Counted from the first letter of the stretch, positions 43,606 to 55,847 are shown. The stretch: 64,000 nucleotides of DNA from Puccinia triticina (GCF_026914185.1 NC_070570.1:2976001-3040000); one strand, 5' to 3'. Program-made: numbers and translations. The notes: generated by a model not told the origin, from the sequence alone.

Positions 43606-45473
43606 CACTGCCAGCATATAAGCCTTGGATGTGTGCATCCCTGTTAGTCTGGGATGCACACAACCGATTTAACATTGGTTGCGCGCATCCGATGCAATCC
43701 GCATCTGAATTGACATCGGGGGACAGTAATCCAAGGGTTTTGCCACCCGATTCAAACTCGGCTGCTCCGCGGCCGAGCCAAAATCGGCAGGCTGTCTGGC
43801 CAAGGAATTGAATTCCTCAATCAGTGGCCAGCCGAGTTAACCTCGGCCGCCACCAATCGAGCAATGGAAGCTTGGTTGACAGTTCAACCAAGCTTTCATA
43901 TGATCGGTCATTCATAACCGATCATATGAAAGCTCGGTTGCGGACCCACCAAGCAAAATGAATATCGGCTGTTAACTCACCGATGATTTCGAATCATCGG
44001 TGGGTCAACAGCCGATGATTTTGAATCATCGGTTGTTAGCTCATCCGACGAAATCGAACTGGTCAAGAGAAACTCTCCGGGGAGAAGTTACCCTCCCCGG
44101 ATAACTTTCCCGGGGAGGAGCCCTCCGGCAGTTAGCACGTCGAACCACAGTGGCCGGAGCCTGCTTGCTGGTCCAAGACGTCGACTTGCCGGTCCAAGCA
44201 GACTGCTCAGACTGGCAAGCAGTGCTGGCCGATCACTTAGAGGTACCTCCTTGGCGAGCAGGTCAGCCTGCTTGCCGAGCAGATACTTATACCTGCTTCG
44301 CCAGTAGGTCAACCTGCCAAGCTGCTGGCCAAGCAGGTTCAGGTACCTGGTCAGCGAGCAGGTCAACCTGCTGGCCAGGCAGGTAACTGTGCCTTGTTGC
44401 CAGGCACCTGAGCACCTGCTGGGCGAGCAGGTTGACCTACTCGCCGAGCAGGTAAAAGCTCGCCAAGAGGGTACTTTTACCTGCTCGGCCATCAGGATGA
44501 CCTGCTTGCCGAGCAGGTACAGCTACAGGTATTTGCTCCGGCTCGGCCGGCAGGTCATCCTGCTGGCCGAGCAGGTAAAAGCTCGCCGAGAGGCTACTTT
44601 TACCTGCTCGGCCATCAGGATGACCTGCTTGCCAAGGAGGTACAGTTACAGGTACCTGCTCCGGCTCGGCCAGCAGGTCATCCTGCTGGCCAAGCAGGTA
44701 ACAGTACCTGCTCGGAGCAGGTTGACCGACTCGCCAAGCAGGTAAAAGCACGCCGAGAGGCTACTTTTACCTGCTCGGCCATCAGGATGACCTGCTTGCC
44801 GAGCAGGTACAGTTACAGGTACCTGCTCCGGCTCGGCCGGCAGGTCATCCTGCTGGCCGAGCAGGTAAAAGCTCGCCGAGAGGGTACTTTTACCTGCTCG
44901 GACATCAGGATGACCTGGTCGCCGAGCAGGTACAGTGCTGCTCCGGCTCGGCCAGCAGGTTGACCTACTCGCCAAGAAGGTAAAAGCTTGCCGAGCAGGT
45001 ACCTCTACCTGCTCGGCCATCATGATGACCTGCTCGCCAAGCAGGTGCTTTTACCTGCTTTGTAAGCAGGTTGACCTGCTCGTCAAGCAGATACCTGTAG
45101 CCGCTGCGAAGTCAAGCGGGAACAAGTACCTGCTTGCCGAGCAGGTACAGGCATGTGCTGCTTGCCGAGCAGCAACCGTGAAACCATTACGACACATGTA
45201 TCGTAATGGCCAATACAGAGCATCGGAAGCGGCAAAAAATTCATGTATTTTTTGAAAGTTGTAGCACATTGCTGTAACGATGCGCTACTGCTGCAATGTA
45301 TCGGCCTCGCAGATCTGAATTTCTCAGCGCATGGGGAAATCTTGGCCGGCCGCTACAAATACTGCTAAAGCAGTTTTCCTGGCAGCAAACTGCTAAAGCA
45401 GTTTTCCTGGGAGCAAACTGCTAAAGCAGTTTTCCTGAGAGCAAACTGCTAAAGCAGTTTTTGTGGGAGCAAA
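43606..45473. repeat. Hairpin train, left part
   Basis: A nearly continuous series of inverted repeats whose stems have different sequences. Examples: TGTGTGCATCCC/GGGATGCACACA (43628-43662); AAGCTTGGTTGA/TTCAACCAAGCTT (43868-43895); TCATATGATCGGT/ACCGATCATATGA (43896-43929); a nested stem over 20 bp long at 43966-44014; CTCTCCGGGGAG type at 44071-44118. From 44200 to 45180 the stems use GAGCAGGT/ACCTGCTC. The last part (45370-45473) is tandem AAACTGC-TAAA-GCAGTTT hairpins. No coding capacity. It resumes after the hAT and LTR insertions at 57790-58051 and 58887-59079. Confidence 0.85.
44440..45060. repeat. Higher-order repeat of about 125 bp within the hairpin train
   Basis: The unit holds a 13-bp stem (GAGCAGGTAAAAG/CTTTTACCTGCTC) and a second nested stem (CAGGATGACCTGC/GCAGGTCATCCTG). 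Copies begin near 44447, 44568, 44733 and 44858, with degenerate copies on both sides. Confidence 0.8.
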
Positions 45474-48157
45474 CTCCACAGTAGGGATGGCAAAGAGGTA
45501 CCCGTTTGGCGGTACCCGGTACCACCCAGGGGGTACCGCTTGTACCCGCCTGACACCCGTCCGGCGGTGCCGGGTGCGGTGCCGGGTACGTGATTTTCCC
45601 AAAAAAAAGGCACACAACCGGGTACCGCCCAGACATACCCGCCATCCCCGTCCATATCCCCCTACCCCCGCCGGGGGTAGGGGGATTTGGACGGGAAGTC
45701 CAAGCCGGAAATCAAGTTCCACCTTGACATCCAACCACAAACCAACCTACGATGGCCACCCGCAAGCAAAAAAAAGCCAACCCATCCCGTGATTCATCCG
45801 CCTCACCCCCTGCAAATGACAAACCCAAGGCAGCCAGCAAAACTCCTCTCAATATTACTCCATCTAGCAGTCAGCCGCCTGCGTCTGGAGGACGCCCTCT
45901 CACTGACAAGGAAGAGTTACGTGTGTAAAACCTTCCATTTTCTATTTCAATATAGTTTGACATTGCCTTCTGACTAAGTAATTATCCAGGAAAGGCTCAG
46001 AAAGTAGCTACAAATGGAATCAGTTCCAGCTACAAATCATATGCGACACCCGAGCTGTCCAATCAGCTTGACAAGCACGGTCGTCGAATGATTGCTTATC
46101 CTTGCCAGATGTAAGATTGAATCTGTCTTCTAAGTCTCTCTTCCAAAATAATCTATGAGCTAACATCCTTAATCAGACGTGGAACAAAGATCAACCACCC
46201 AACATCGGACTCCTCTTGTGGAAACTTAAACAAACACGCTTCAATCTGCCTCTGGAAACAAGCCAAGGACAAAAAGAAATCCAATTTGGCCAGTTGTGGA
46301 ATCAGGGGGACCGGAGACATCAATCCAAAAGAGGTAAAAATCTTAATGTGTGAATTGATTGTGATAAGAAAGCTGACATTTAAACTACCCAACTAGGTTG
46401 CCCAACTCTGTGCGGTATGGTGTGCCGAGGCGGCGAGGCCCTTTTCAGCTCTGGCTGATCCTAGCCATTGGGCAATCCTCCATCCAACAGTTGACAAGAA
46501 CTTACCATGCAGACAAACGGTTTCGAGTGACATCCACATGCTTTACTCAGCAATACAACAGAGCTACTGTTCTGTTTTGAAAGTGAGTCAGTTTCCTTTA
46601 ATATTGATTTGTTGGCTGACCCTTGTTCAATGTTATCTTAGGCACACACTGGGGCAATGTACTTAGGTGTGGATGTGTGGCAGTCCCCCAACGGGTTTGA
46701 CATCCTGGGGGTTGTGATCTACCGGTTAGAACTCCATGAAACCGGCGATATAGATACAGAAGCAACGCTAGAGGCCATGCCTCTTGACTTTATTTGTCTC
46801 TCCCAGAGTCACACTAGTGAATACTTAGCTGAGACGGTACGTCTGGTAGTTGAGAAATTTGGGATTCAGCAAAAGGTTAGACTTTCATCATCTTTTTTTG
46901 GTCCACATTGTCTTCTTTTGATCGCTCCAAAGGCTGAACATTCTTATTTACTTCAGATATGGGGGATAGTAAGCAACAACGCTTCCAACAACAAAGTCAT
47001 GGTAAACGAGCTCAAGAAGCTCAAGTTGACTCGCTTCCGAGGGGAGGCACAGTGGGTACGTTGTTTTGCCCATGTGCTTAACTTGATTTTCCAAAGTATC
47101 CTCCGCCCCTTTGGAGCTCAGAAGAAAGCAAAGTCTTCACAAAATCCAACAACAACGGTCTCTGACGGCTCAGACACTTTGGAATCATCCGACAATGACA
47201 ATGCAGCACTGCAGATAAGGCCGTAAGCACCACTCCACCTTGTTTTGGATTCAGGCTCTCGCCCCTGAGTCTCTTTTTTCTCCCAGCTTCACCCGCGAGA
47301 TAGACGTCCAATCTGATGAAGAAAATATTGGAAGCAAGCGGGATTCTATCAACGGACAAGACTCAGATGATACTGAATTGCTCAGTCTGGACGACATTGA
47401 TAATGCTAGCAATGAGGACAATGATGATTGCTATACAAGTGATTGCTGCAGAAGATCTCTGGCTAAAGTAAGACCTTAACTTGATTATATTGATTGAAGG
47501 AATCAGAACTGACACCTTATTTTACAGTTTTGTGCTGTTGCTAAGAAATTGAGGTACTCCCCAAACTCCAAGGCTCACTTTCCCAATATCTGCGCTGAAA
47601 TGGGGTGTGCAACACCTCATACAATTGAACGCGACGTACGTACCCAATGGAATTCAACTCTTTTGCAACTCCAGGGCATTATCAGATGCGAGTCCGCCAT
47701 GTAAGTCATTATTTTTCCAGATTTCCTCATATATCTACAACTAATGCTTCACCCCAGCCTCAAGTGGCAGTGTCATAAACGGCATGGGTTTGACCGGAAA
47801 TACTATTTGAACCAGTCAGACTTGGACTTGGCTCATGATTTGGTCGATGTGCTCAACCGTTTCTACAAGATTACGCTTCAAGTGTTGGTAACAGGCTCGG
47901 ATCGCTTGGCAAACATTGTCATGTTCATTGATCAAATAACTGAACATCTATCAACAGCAATCAGTTGTTCTAAATATCCACCCGCTTTAAGGAATGCCTG
48001 TCGGCTTGGTTTGAAAATAACCAACAAATATTACAGCCTAACCAATACCTCCTCTCTTTATAGGATTGCAATTGGTATGTTGAAGTTTCTTATCTACATC
48101 TCATGCGTTTGATCTAATACATTTCAATCCAGTCCTTCATCCATCTTTTAGGGACGA

Positions 48158-48964
48158 TGTGGAACTCCGACCAGTGCTGGGCCGTCGGCAGTTACTGGAA
48201 GGGAATGTGCGCTGTTAAGCGCTGCCTTCGAGGTGGTCCAGGAGATTCTAGGATTCGAGTGATAGCGGAAGTTTGGAGGGGGGATTTTGGTTTTGAGACA
48301 ACGGGAGGTAGATTCCCGTCGGCGGTGGTTTGTTTGTTGAGAATCTGGGAAAAGAGCCGGTGAACTGGCCGGGGAAAGTGATCTAAACAAAAAGGACTCT
48401 AGGAAAGGGAACGGCGCCGGGGCTGAGAGGATGAACTCAGAAGCTCCGCAAGTATAACGGCCAAGAAAGGTGGGGATCAATAGACTTTAAGATTCGGGAC
48501 TCTTGAGTTTGACGGATGATCTGAGACAAAATTTTTGGTTCAGACAAAGTCCCTCCCCCCGCCCCATCATCTGAGTTCGAGCTGAACTCAGACTCCGGGG
48601 TTGTGACATGCTGTGGACAAGTCATCATACACCCGCGCGCACAAGCGCGCCACAACAACAAAAGAAGGGAGAAAAGAACAGAAAGGAAACAACACCAAAG
48701 AAAGAAAACCAACCCTCCGCATACAAAAACCTCTCCAACACGCGCATTTAAGAAACAGAAGAACATCAGACTGGGAAAGAAAAGAAGGGAAAAGCAACAA
48801 AAACAAGCACAAAGAGAACCGGGACCTGCTCCTGAAACATCTTGATGATCCCGCCGCGCGCGCCACGCGCTGATTGATCTTGATGTCCTGTGATTTGATA
48901 TCTTGATGGCTGAAAAACTTGAGGAATCTTCCGCGTCGTGGGCGCCACGAAACAGGCCACCACA
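48158..48964 (-). repeat. 3' LTR of the recent Ty3 element
   Basis: Near-identical to 56021-56828. Long apparent ORFs on either strand within it appear in both copies simply because the LTR is duplicated. Confidence 0.92.
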
Positions 48965-49087
48965 TCTCCACCACACTTGCAGTCTGTCCCTAGACTGCTC
49001 GTCCTCCGGCCGCGCACTAAAGAAAGAAAAGAAAGAAAAGAAGGGAAAAAGAGGTCCTAAAGGGAGAAAACCAAGGGCCAACGCAAT

Positions 49088-49177
49088 GCTCACGAGTGTG
49101 GCAAGAAGTAGGGTTTCGAAGAATACGGTAGTAGCTACCCGGGAAGTGCATACCAGGAGAGGAACTTACTTCTGGTC
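49088..49177 (-). repeat. Repeat module copy 1 (downstream of pol)
   Basis: About 90 bp, plus-strand pattern GCTCACGAGTGTGGC ... GGAACTTACTTCTGG; on the sense strand it contains GTAAGT (49164-49169). It covers the end of pol and the start of the 3' untranslated part. Confidence 0.8.
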
Positions 49178-52100
49178 AGGAAAGTCCTCGCGGGAATAAA
49201 ACCTTTTTACTTGATCCGCGGCAAAACGCCGCTTCAACTCCGTGCCATCGAGTTCCGCGAGCACATAGGAGCCGCCGGGAACCTGCTTCACGACGCGGTA
49301 GGGGCCGTTCCATCGGTGGGCAAACAACTGCCCCCACTGCGTCTCCAAGGATCTGTTGAAGGCGAGTACTCGATCGCCGGGCTTGAGAGGATCGCGGAGT
49401 CTTGACGAGTGTTTCTCTTCCCAATAGCGCAAGGAATCGCCCCGCGCGTCTATCAGCTTCTTGTAAGCAATCCCACGAGTCTCCTCACTGCGCTCTAGTT
49501 GCCGGGAGCGCGCAACAAGGAGGTCGGCCGTGTCCTTCACCGCGTCCCAGTCGACGCCAAGATAAGATTCGATTTCGAGATCTAAGGGAAGAACTGCACG
49601 CTGGCCAAAGACAAGCTCATAAGGGGAGTAGCCGGTTGTCCTCTTGGTGGAGATCCGGTCGGAAAAAAGCACCAAGGGCAGGTACTTGCGACAATTCTTT
49701 CCGCTCTTGCCGGCCAGCTTCACCAAGGCAGACTTGAGGGGTCCATGGCCACGCTCGACCATGCCCTGTCCTTCGGGATAATACGGAGTAGAGACATGGT
49801 GCTGGCCCGGAAGCTCGCGCAGCATCTCGGCCAACGCGCCGCCAAACTCGGATCCACCGTCTGTTGAATAAGAGCGCGCTAGTCCATAGCGCATCGTCCA
49901 GTTCTCCTGCAGAAAAGCCGCAACTGCCTCCGAAGTGAGATTATTCAGGATCTTGGCTTTGACCCACCCTGAGAAGTCGTCGCGAGCCACGATCAGATAT
50001 TTAGCGCCGCTAGCCTTGAGATGAACTGCGTCCATTGAAACGCGCCCGAAAACCGTTGATTCTCCGGTTGGGTACCGCAGCTCTTGAGGGCGCCTGAGGT
50101 CTTTCTTCTGGCAAGCCTCGCAGCTCCGACACCAGCGCACCACAGATTGCTTGAGGGCCGGCCACCAGAAGCGCTCAGAGACGCGTCGATAGGTCTCCGC
50201 GGTGCCACGATGGCCCAAGTTCTCGTGAAGCTTACATAGGATCGAGTCTTGCTTTGATGGGATAGTTACAACGATGCGCGGCAACGGGCTGCCACGCTTC
50301 ATGAGCCGGCCCGCTTGCAAAAAGAAGTCCGCCGATCTGCGCTTCAACGCGCGAAACTCCGCCGCATCCGAACCTTCTGGCTGAGACAAAGTCGCAAGAA
50401 AAATCTCCATACGGCGCCAAAAACCCTCCTGATACCCCGAATAGCCTGTTTCCGAGTAAACGGTGAAAGAGTGAAGCGGACAAATCACTGGAGAATCCTC
50501 ATCGAACTCAGAGAAAGGGGGATCGCTGTCGTCATCGCCTTGAGGGCGCCGCAAGAGACCGTCCGGCATGGTGAAAGATTTTCCAGGGCAGTGTATGATG
50601 TCGAAGGAAAAGAGTTGGATGAAAGCCACCCAGCGCGTCATTGGCGCGTTGGGGAGGCTTGGCGCGTTAATCATTTGGATAAGGGACTGCGCGTTGACTT
50701 GAAGCTCGAAATGCTGCCCCCATAAGATGCTCTGGAGCTTCTTGAGGATCCTAGCAACGCCGCATAACTCCAATTTGGACTGAGAATACCGTGACTCTAC
50801 GTCGGAAAACAGCAGAGACTTGTAAAGAGCAGGGCGATCCAGACCGTTTGCGTCTTCTTGAGTGAGAACCGCGCCCGCGGCATGAAAGCTAGAGTCGACG
50901 GCGAGCTTGAGTTTACCGGCGTCGGGTCCGTATTTGATTTTAACTAGAACAATGTCCTTTCCCACAATAGCCTTGAGCTCCTCAAACGCCTCCTCGCAGT
51001 CCTCCGTCCAAACAAAATCCGCGTCCTTGCGCGTCAGACGGCGAAGTGGCAGACAAATCTGGGACAGGCAGGGAATGAAAATTCTAAGGTACACCACCAC
51101 GCCCAGAAAGCCCCGCACTTCAGTCGCATTAACTGGGGTCGGCCAGGAGAGAATCTTATTGATTTTGGTTGTAGCCATACATCGACCCTCCTTACAAACC
51201 ACATGGCCCACGATTTCCAAGGCCGGGACGCACGCCGCTAGCTTGGATGCGGAAACCGTAAGGCCCGACTCTTCAATCCGAAACAGGATGCGCTCAAGAA
51301 TTTCCGCGTACTCCCAAATGAATCGTCGGATCCCAGGGTGCCACGCCAACGCTTCGTTGTCGTAATCAGAAACCGGACCCTTGATACCCCCGTCGTCGAT
51401 GAAGATCCCGGCATGATCCGGAATCTCGTCCTGAAGAATCCAAACCATCTGTGCTTGGTAGACCGCGACAGAGTTCGTGGCTCCCTGGGGGAGCCTGGTG
51501 AGCTGAAATCGCCCCAATGGCGTATCGAACGTAGTGAGGGGCCGAGAGATTGGATGAAGGGTGCGCTTGTTGTAGCCGCCCATAATGTCGCCAAGGCCAT
51601 AACAAGCGCGGCCTGAGAAGGACTCCACGAACTCTTCTGTAGCTGGAGGCACACCAGCGTCTTGGATAGTGACTTTGTTGAGGGGTTGGAGATCGTGTAC
51701 GATGCGCAATTTTCCATTGCTCTTGAGCACACAGAACACCGGGCTAGTGTAGCTAGAAGTTGACTGCTCGTACAGCCCGTTGCGTTCCCGCTCTCGAACA
51801 ATCTTGATAAACTCCTCCATTTTTGCTGCGGGAATTGGAATCTTCTTTTTCTGCCAAGGCTCGTGCTCGACCACCGGAATGATGTAAGGAAGGCCGTAAG
51901 ATTCTTTCAAAAGTCCTCGCTGGGATTCGTTGAACGCGATAGCCAAACCGCGCTCCGCCAGCACATTCTTAATCAAGTCTAGCTCCGCCGGCCATAACCA
52001 TCCGGGCGGACCGAAGTTGACGATCTGAAGACTCTCTTCTGTGACTCGACCGCGCGGAACAAAGGCACGTGCAAGAGATCTGGGAAGACCGCGGTACGGA

Positions 52101-53560
52101 TCGCGCGACAAGAGTGGCCTTTGCAGTGGTGGGTTGAGGCTCTGAGGCATTGGCTGGTTCACCGGCTTGACTTTTCGGGATACCGGCTTATACTTTGCCG
52201 CAAATGACAAGAAAGACCCCTCCGTCCAGGAATCCACAAGCGCCAACTGAGCGCAATGACTGAGACCGTGCTCGAGCAGTTGCCAGGTGCGGTGCTCCGC
52301 GCCATCTTCGAAGGGAGCCTTTTCTGAAAACGAGAAACCAGAAGAGCTTTTGTGGCTCACGAGTGTGGCGCGTGGTAGGGCTTTGACGGGGATAGAAGCA
52401 TCACGCCTTGGAGGTGCACGTTGGGAGGAACTTACTTCTAGTCCCAATGACCCCCACGGCACACCAAACTCCACCACTCCATCCTTGCAATCCAATCTCA
52501 AAGAAAATAGTTTATCCTCGTTCCGGAGAAGGCTTCCAATGACCGTCGCACCACCTAAAGATGCCAGAAAATCGAAATGTGGGGTGCGGCTCACAGCAGT
52601 GGCATGTAATGCTTGCGACGACATAGGAGCATCAAGCCCGGAGGTGCATAATCGGGAGGAGCTTACTTTGACCTCTCCCAGCCTCCGCGGAAGCCCAAAA
52701 TCTTCACCAAACGCACAGATACTTGCAATCAAAGAAAATAGTTTCACCTCATTACGGAGGGTCTTTAGTTTATCCTCGTCGCGGAGGTTCGGAAGTTTAG
52801 CCTCATTGCGGAGGGTCTCGAGAGACGGAACTAGATTAACCTCGTTGCGGAGGACCTCGATGGGTAGGACGAGTTTATTCTCTTCGCGGAGACGTGAATT
52901 AGTAGGTAGTTTAATCTCATTGCGGAGACAAAGGTGAACCGCAGCAGAATCGTGAAGCGAAAAGCCCGCGCCAGCATCCCGGGGCAGTTTGACGCCATTT
53001 ATACGAAATTCCTGAAACGAAGCCGCCAGCGCATCTTGACGCGCAACTTGAGAAGAGAGCCGTGTTTGATGGGATGACGGGCCATCTGAAACTGAAGGGC
53101 AGAACGGGGGTTTTTCGAGGCTCACGACAGTGGCGCGCGGTAGAGTTTTTGACAACGAGGTGGCATCAAGCCCGGAGGTGCATAATCGGGAGGAACTTAC
53201 TTCTACTCCTCCCGGCCTCCGTGTAACACCATTATCCTCCTTGCATGCTGATAACCGCGAACCACTGCCCAAGGAACGGGCCAAAGAATAGAGACTTGAG
53301 GAAACAGCCGAAGGAAAGCTTTAGGAATCAGAGAATCTTGATGAAGGACCGGGAAAACTTGATGAAACTGATTCGGAGATAGGAAAACTGTTTTTAGAAT
53401 TTTGCAGGATTTTGAATTGTTTTTTGGCTTTGTTGTTTCGACAAATACCAGAAGGAAAAGAAGAATAGCGCCCATGAGACTCTGGATTAAAAGTTGACTC
53501 CGCGGCGAGACTGCGAGACTCTAAATTAAGTCTGCCGCTTCCTGAGCCAACCTGCTCTAC
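49166..53560 (-). CDS. pol: Pol of the recent Ty3 element: spacer repeats, RT, RNase H, integrase
   Basis: Entered by a -1 shift after the protease (see 53557-53566). One TAA at 53321-53323 lies early; from there 1372 codons are open. The first about 330 residues are a repetitive spacer: the LRNEVKL/LRDEDKL 8-13-residue repeat and three copies of a VSSSRLCTSGLDA module. RT follows (KLRIVHDLQPLNKVT, LPQGATNSVAVYQ, FIDDGG in place of YxDD), then RNase H (LKLAVDSSFHAAGAVL), the HHCC finger (HENLGHRGTAE, CRSCEACQKK) and the integrase core (SMDAVHL, YSTDGGSEF, YYPEGQGMVERG: D-D-E intact). It ends at 49166, beside another copy of the repeat module. No chromodomain seen. Confidence 0.9.
52354..52440 (-). 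repeat. Repeat module copy 2 (inside pol spacer)
   Basis: Pattern GGCTCACGAGTGTGGCG ... GGAGGTGCACG ... GGGAGGAACTTACTTC, sense GTAAGT at 52430-52435. Confidence 0.85.
52588..52680 (-). repeat. Repeat module copy 3 (inside pol spacer)
   Basis: Pattern GGCTCACAGCAGTGGC ... GGAGGTGCATAATCGGGAGG ... GCTTACTTTG; sense donor is GTAAGC here. Confidence 0.85.
53119..53220 (-). repeat. Repeat module copy 4 (start of pol spacer)
   Basis: Pattern GGCTCACGACAGTGGCG ... GGAGGTGCATAATCGGGAGG ... AACTTACTTC, then CTCCCGGCCTCCG; sense GTAAGT at 53195-53200. Confidence 0.85.
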
Positions 53561-53566
53561 AAAAAA
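53557..53566 (-). promoter_or_regulatory. Candidate -1 ribosomal frameshift site (protease to pol)
   Basis: On the sense strand the zero-frame codons are CAT TTT TTG TAG, so the heptamer T-TTT-TTG sits directly before the protease stop. The -1 frame stays open from here for about 80 codons and continues in the pol frame, apart from one TAA at 53321. X-XXY-YYZ sites of this kind are used by many retroviruses. A downstream stimulatory structure was not established. Confidence 0.6.
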
Positions 53567-54162
53567 TGCCGGCCTTCCACTGGATCGTCGCGAGCTTTCC
53601 CTTTACGCGTCAGTATCGCCTTGCGACCGCCGCGTGGAAAATCGCGCTCCCAACGCCCAGAATCCACAGAGCAAAGGGTCAACTCGATTCTTCGACCATT
53701 GGCGTCCGGTAGGAGGATCTTCTCGCCCGTCTGACCAGAGAAGTCGAGTGTCACGTCAAAATCCATGAGAAAGGGCCTTCCCAAGATGATGGGCCCGTCC
53801 ACGCGCGTGATCCAAAAGTGGCAGGTGCCCACTATTGACTTCCCAATCCTAATGGGAACGTCTTCGGCGACACCGACCAACTCGCACGCCTGATTGCCGA
53901 TCCCATACACCGCAGAGTTGAAGTTGACGCGGGGGCTTAGGTTAAGCTTTGATGCCTTCGCATCCGAGATCAAATTCAGCTGGGATCCTGAATCTACTAA
54001 AGGGGCCACATTGCCCTCTTCTTCTCCAAGCAGGCAGGGTAAATACCCCAGCGGACAGGAGTACAGCCGGTTCTCTTCCTCTTGAGGCGGGGACTCTTCC
54101 AGAAGCGTTCCGGAGTGGACCTTCAGATCCTCCGAGTTGACTTCCACGCGACGCTTTGAAAC
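53557..54162 (-). CDS. Aspartic protease ORF of the recent Ty3 element
   Basis: In the same frame as gag, separated by one TAG (54163-54165). Contains the retropepsin active site LVDSGSQLNLIS and the second-loop segment IILGRPFLMDFDVTLDF. It ends at TAG 53557-53559, directly after the run TTTTTTG. About 200 residues, of which the C-terminal 50 may be a linker to pol. Probably made by stop suppression from gag. Confidence 0.85.
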   Translation of the reverse strand, partial: VSKRRVEVNSEDLKVHSGTLLEESPPQEEENRLYSCPLGYLPCLLGEEEGNVAPLVDSGSQLNLISDAKASKLNLSPRVNFNSAVYGIGNQACELVGVAEDVPIRIGKSIVGTCHFWITRVDGPIILGRPFLMDFDVTLDFSGQTGEKILLPDANGRRIELTLCSVDSGRWERDFPRGGRKAILTRKGKARDDPVEGRHFL

Positions 54163-55683
54163 CTAACGCTTCATCCCATCCGCAATATCCGGCGCGACGG
54201 CGCATAGCTCTGCAACCGTGACCGTCAAAGGAAGATCGGAAATCCTCTGGAGCATACCTTCCACAGCCTTGGGATGATCCTTGGCGATCCCTCTCTCGAA
54301 TCTCACTCTTGAGGGGCCCCCATCCAATTTAGTGGCGGCCGGCGAAGGAGCCGGTTCAGCCTGCAATGGCTGCGGAGGCTGGCTCGCTGGCGAACGTTCG
54401 AAGAGCTCGGGCTCTTCGTCCATATCCTCAGCTTCTGATCCAGAGTTAGGGAGGGGCACCTTCTTCGGGGTCTTCCTAGCGGCAGAAGCTGGAACTGTCG
54501 GGGCCTTGTAGGGTTTAGGCACCTCGTGCTTCTTGCATGCCGGGTCGGCTTGATAAGCACCCGAAAAGGATTGAGATGACACGGCGGCGGGATACCAAGG
54601 ATCCGAGGAGCCACAAGTGGCTCGGTACTCTGTAGTCGCGGAACTAGACTGGGGTTGAAAGGATGCCACCACATGGCGAATCGGGCGTGAAGCATCGAAC
54701 GGAATTAAAGCACCGTTTGGGAGGAAGAAGTTGGTACCTTTTTGCTCCACCAGCTTCTCCTCCTTGTCCTTCTTGAGCTCGAAACAACGTGCCGTCCCGT
54801 GACCTTCGCGGTGACAATAATAGCAGACGAGAGGTCCACGCGATCCTGATGGCGCAGCAGCGGCGGGAGAAGAAACTGCCAGCTCCTTCTTCAGCCGCTG
54901 CTCAAAAGACTGGAGCATGCGAGATAGATCGTCCACTGTGGCCGGCGCCTGCGACTGAACAGGGGCATCCTTAGGGCGCCGGTTGGCCTCCATCTTTTTC
55001 ATGATCTCGTTGGACTCTTTAAATTCGGATTTCGACGGGAGAGGCGCTTGTGGCTTGATTTGCTCCGAGGTAAACGCTACCTCCTCCTCCATCTCAGAAG
55101 TAGCGGCCGCGCGAAGTTCCTTAAGGGCCGGGAGGAGGTATCGCCCGTCTAGAGTCTTCAGCATCTTCTTCTCTTTGATGAGATACGACTTGATGCGTTG
55201 CTGGAATCCGAGTGAGAACGCAAAAAAGAAATAGTCCACTGACAGATCTTCGGATGAAAGGTGCTTGTAGCGGATCAGATACGATAAAATGACATCGAAT
55301 GTCGACTTGAAGAGTTGATAGCCTTCCAGCGTTGAGATCCCACCCTTAGCAATCCACGAATCCTTGAGGGCTTGCAAATCAGCAACTGTGTATCGGACTA
55401 CATCGACCTGTCCCCAACGTTCAATCATCTGCTCTTTCAGCGCAGGCCACGACTTGCTTGTGTACCCGCCCATATCCCACACGGCGTCCTTGAGATCTTC
55501 GCTGCCAAGAAACGAGGTCACTTGGAGAACCATGTCCTCCTGAGAGGCGCCATCCAAGTCGGCGGCTAATTCATATTCACAAAGGAAAGCCTCAATCCTC
55601 GTGCCGGTAAACTTCAGCGATCAATCTTGAGGCTTAATCTTCACTCTTTGGTTAACAGGCTGTCCGGCTATTGGGTCGGCCAT
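54163..55683 (-). CDS. gag: Gag of the recent Ty3 element (one premature TGA)
   Basis: Starts at ATG 55681-55683 (MADPIAGQPVNQRVKIK), has TGA at 55621-55623 where related sequence would be expected to read on (the codon could be a CGA that changed), and is then open for more than 480 codons to TAG 54163. Capsid region about residues 40-210 (WPALKEQMIERWG, LDGRYLLPALKELRAA), a CCHC knuckle CYYCHREGHGTARC near residue 295, and a P/A-rich tail. Translation could restart at the later ATG near 55557. The start is chosen because it follows a leader intron acceptor (plus-strand ctgaaagaaaag, 55715-55726). Confidence 0.85.
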
Positions 55684-55743
55684 CTTGCTGCGCAGCGGGA
55701 GAGAGACGGAGAATCTGAAAGAAAAGACGATCGGGTCCGGGGT

Positions 55744-55847
55744 GGCTCACAGCACGTGGCAATTGTAATGCTTCGACGACGAGTAGTAGAAACCCTTGGA
55801 GGTGCAACTATGGGAGGAACTTACTTGTAGCTCTCCCTGCCTCCGCG
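55744..55847 (-). repeat. Repeat module copy 5 (leader, upstream of gag)
   Basis: Pattern GGCTCACAGCACGTGGC ... GGAGGTGCAACTATGGGAGG ... AACTTACTTG, then CTCCCTGCCTCCGCG; sense GTAAGT at 55819-55824, with a good acceptor (CTTTTCTTTCAG) about 95 bases downstream in sense, just before the gag ATG. Probably a leader intron. Confidence 0.85.

Noticed and set aside
44200..45180. CRISPR array
   Set aside because: The genome is eukaryotic, the repeats alternate in orientation, and there are no uniform unique spacers.
45393..45792. ORFs rich in G, T and R at the left end of the hAT
   Set aside because: They fall in GGTACC-rich subterminal repeats and have no relation to the transposase exons.
48603..48873. 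Lysine-rich ORFs in the 807-bp LTR, repeated at 56467-56737
   Set aside because: They lie within LTR sequence and recur only because the LTR is duplicated. Composition is low-complexity and there is no start context or domain.
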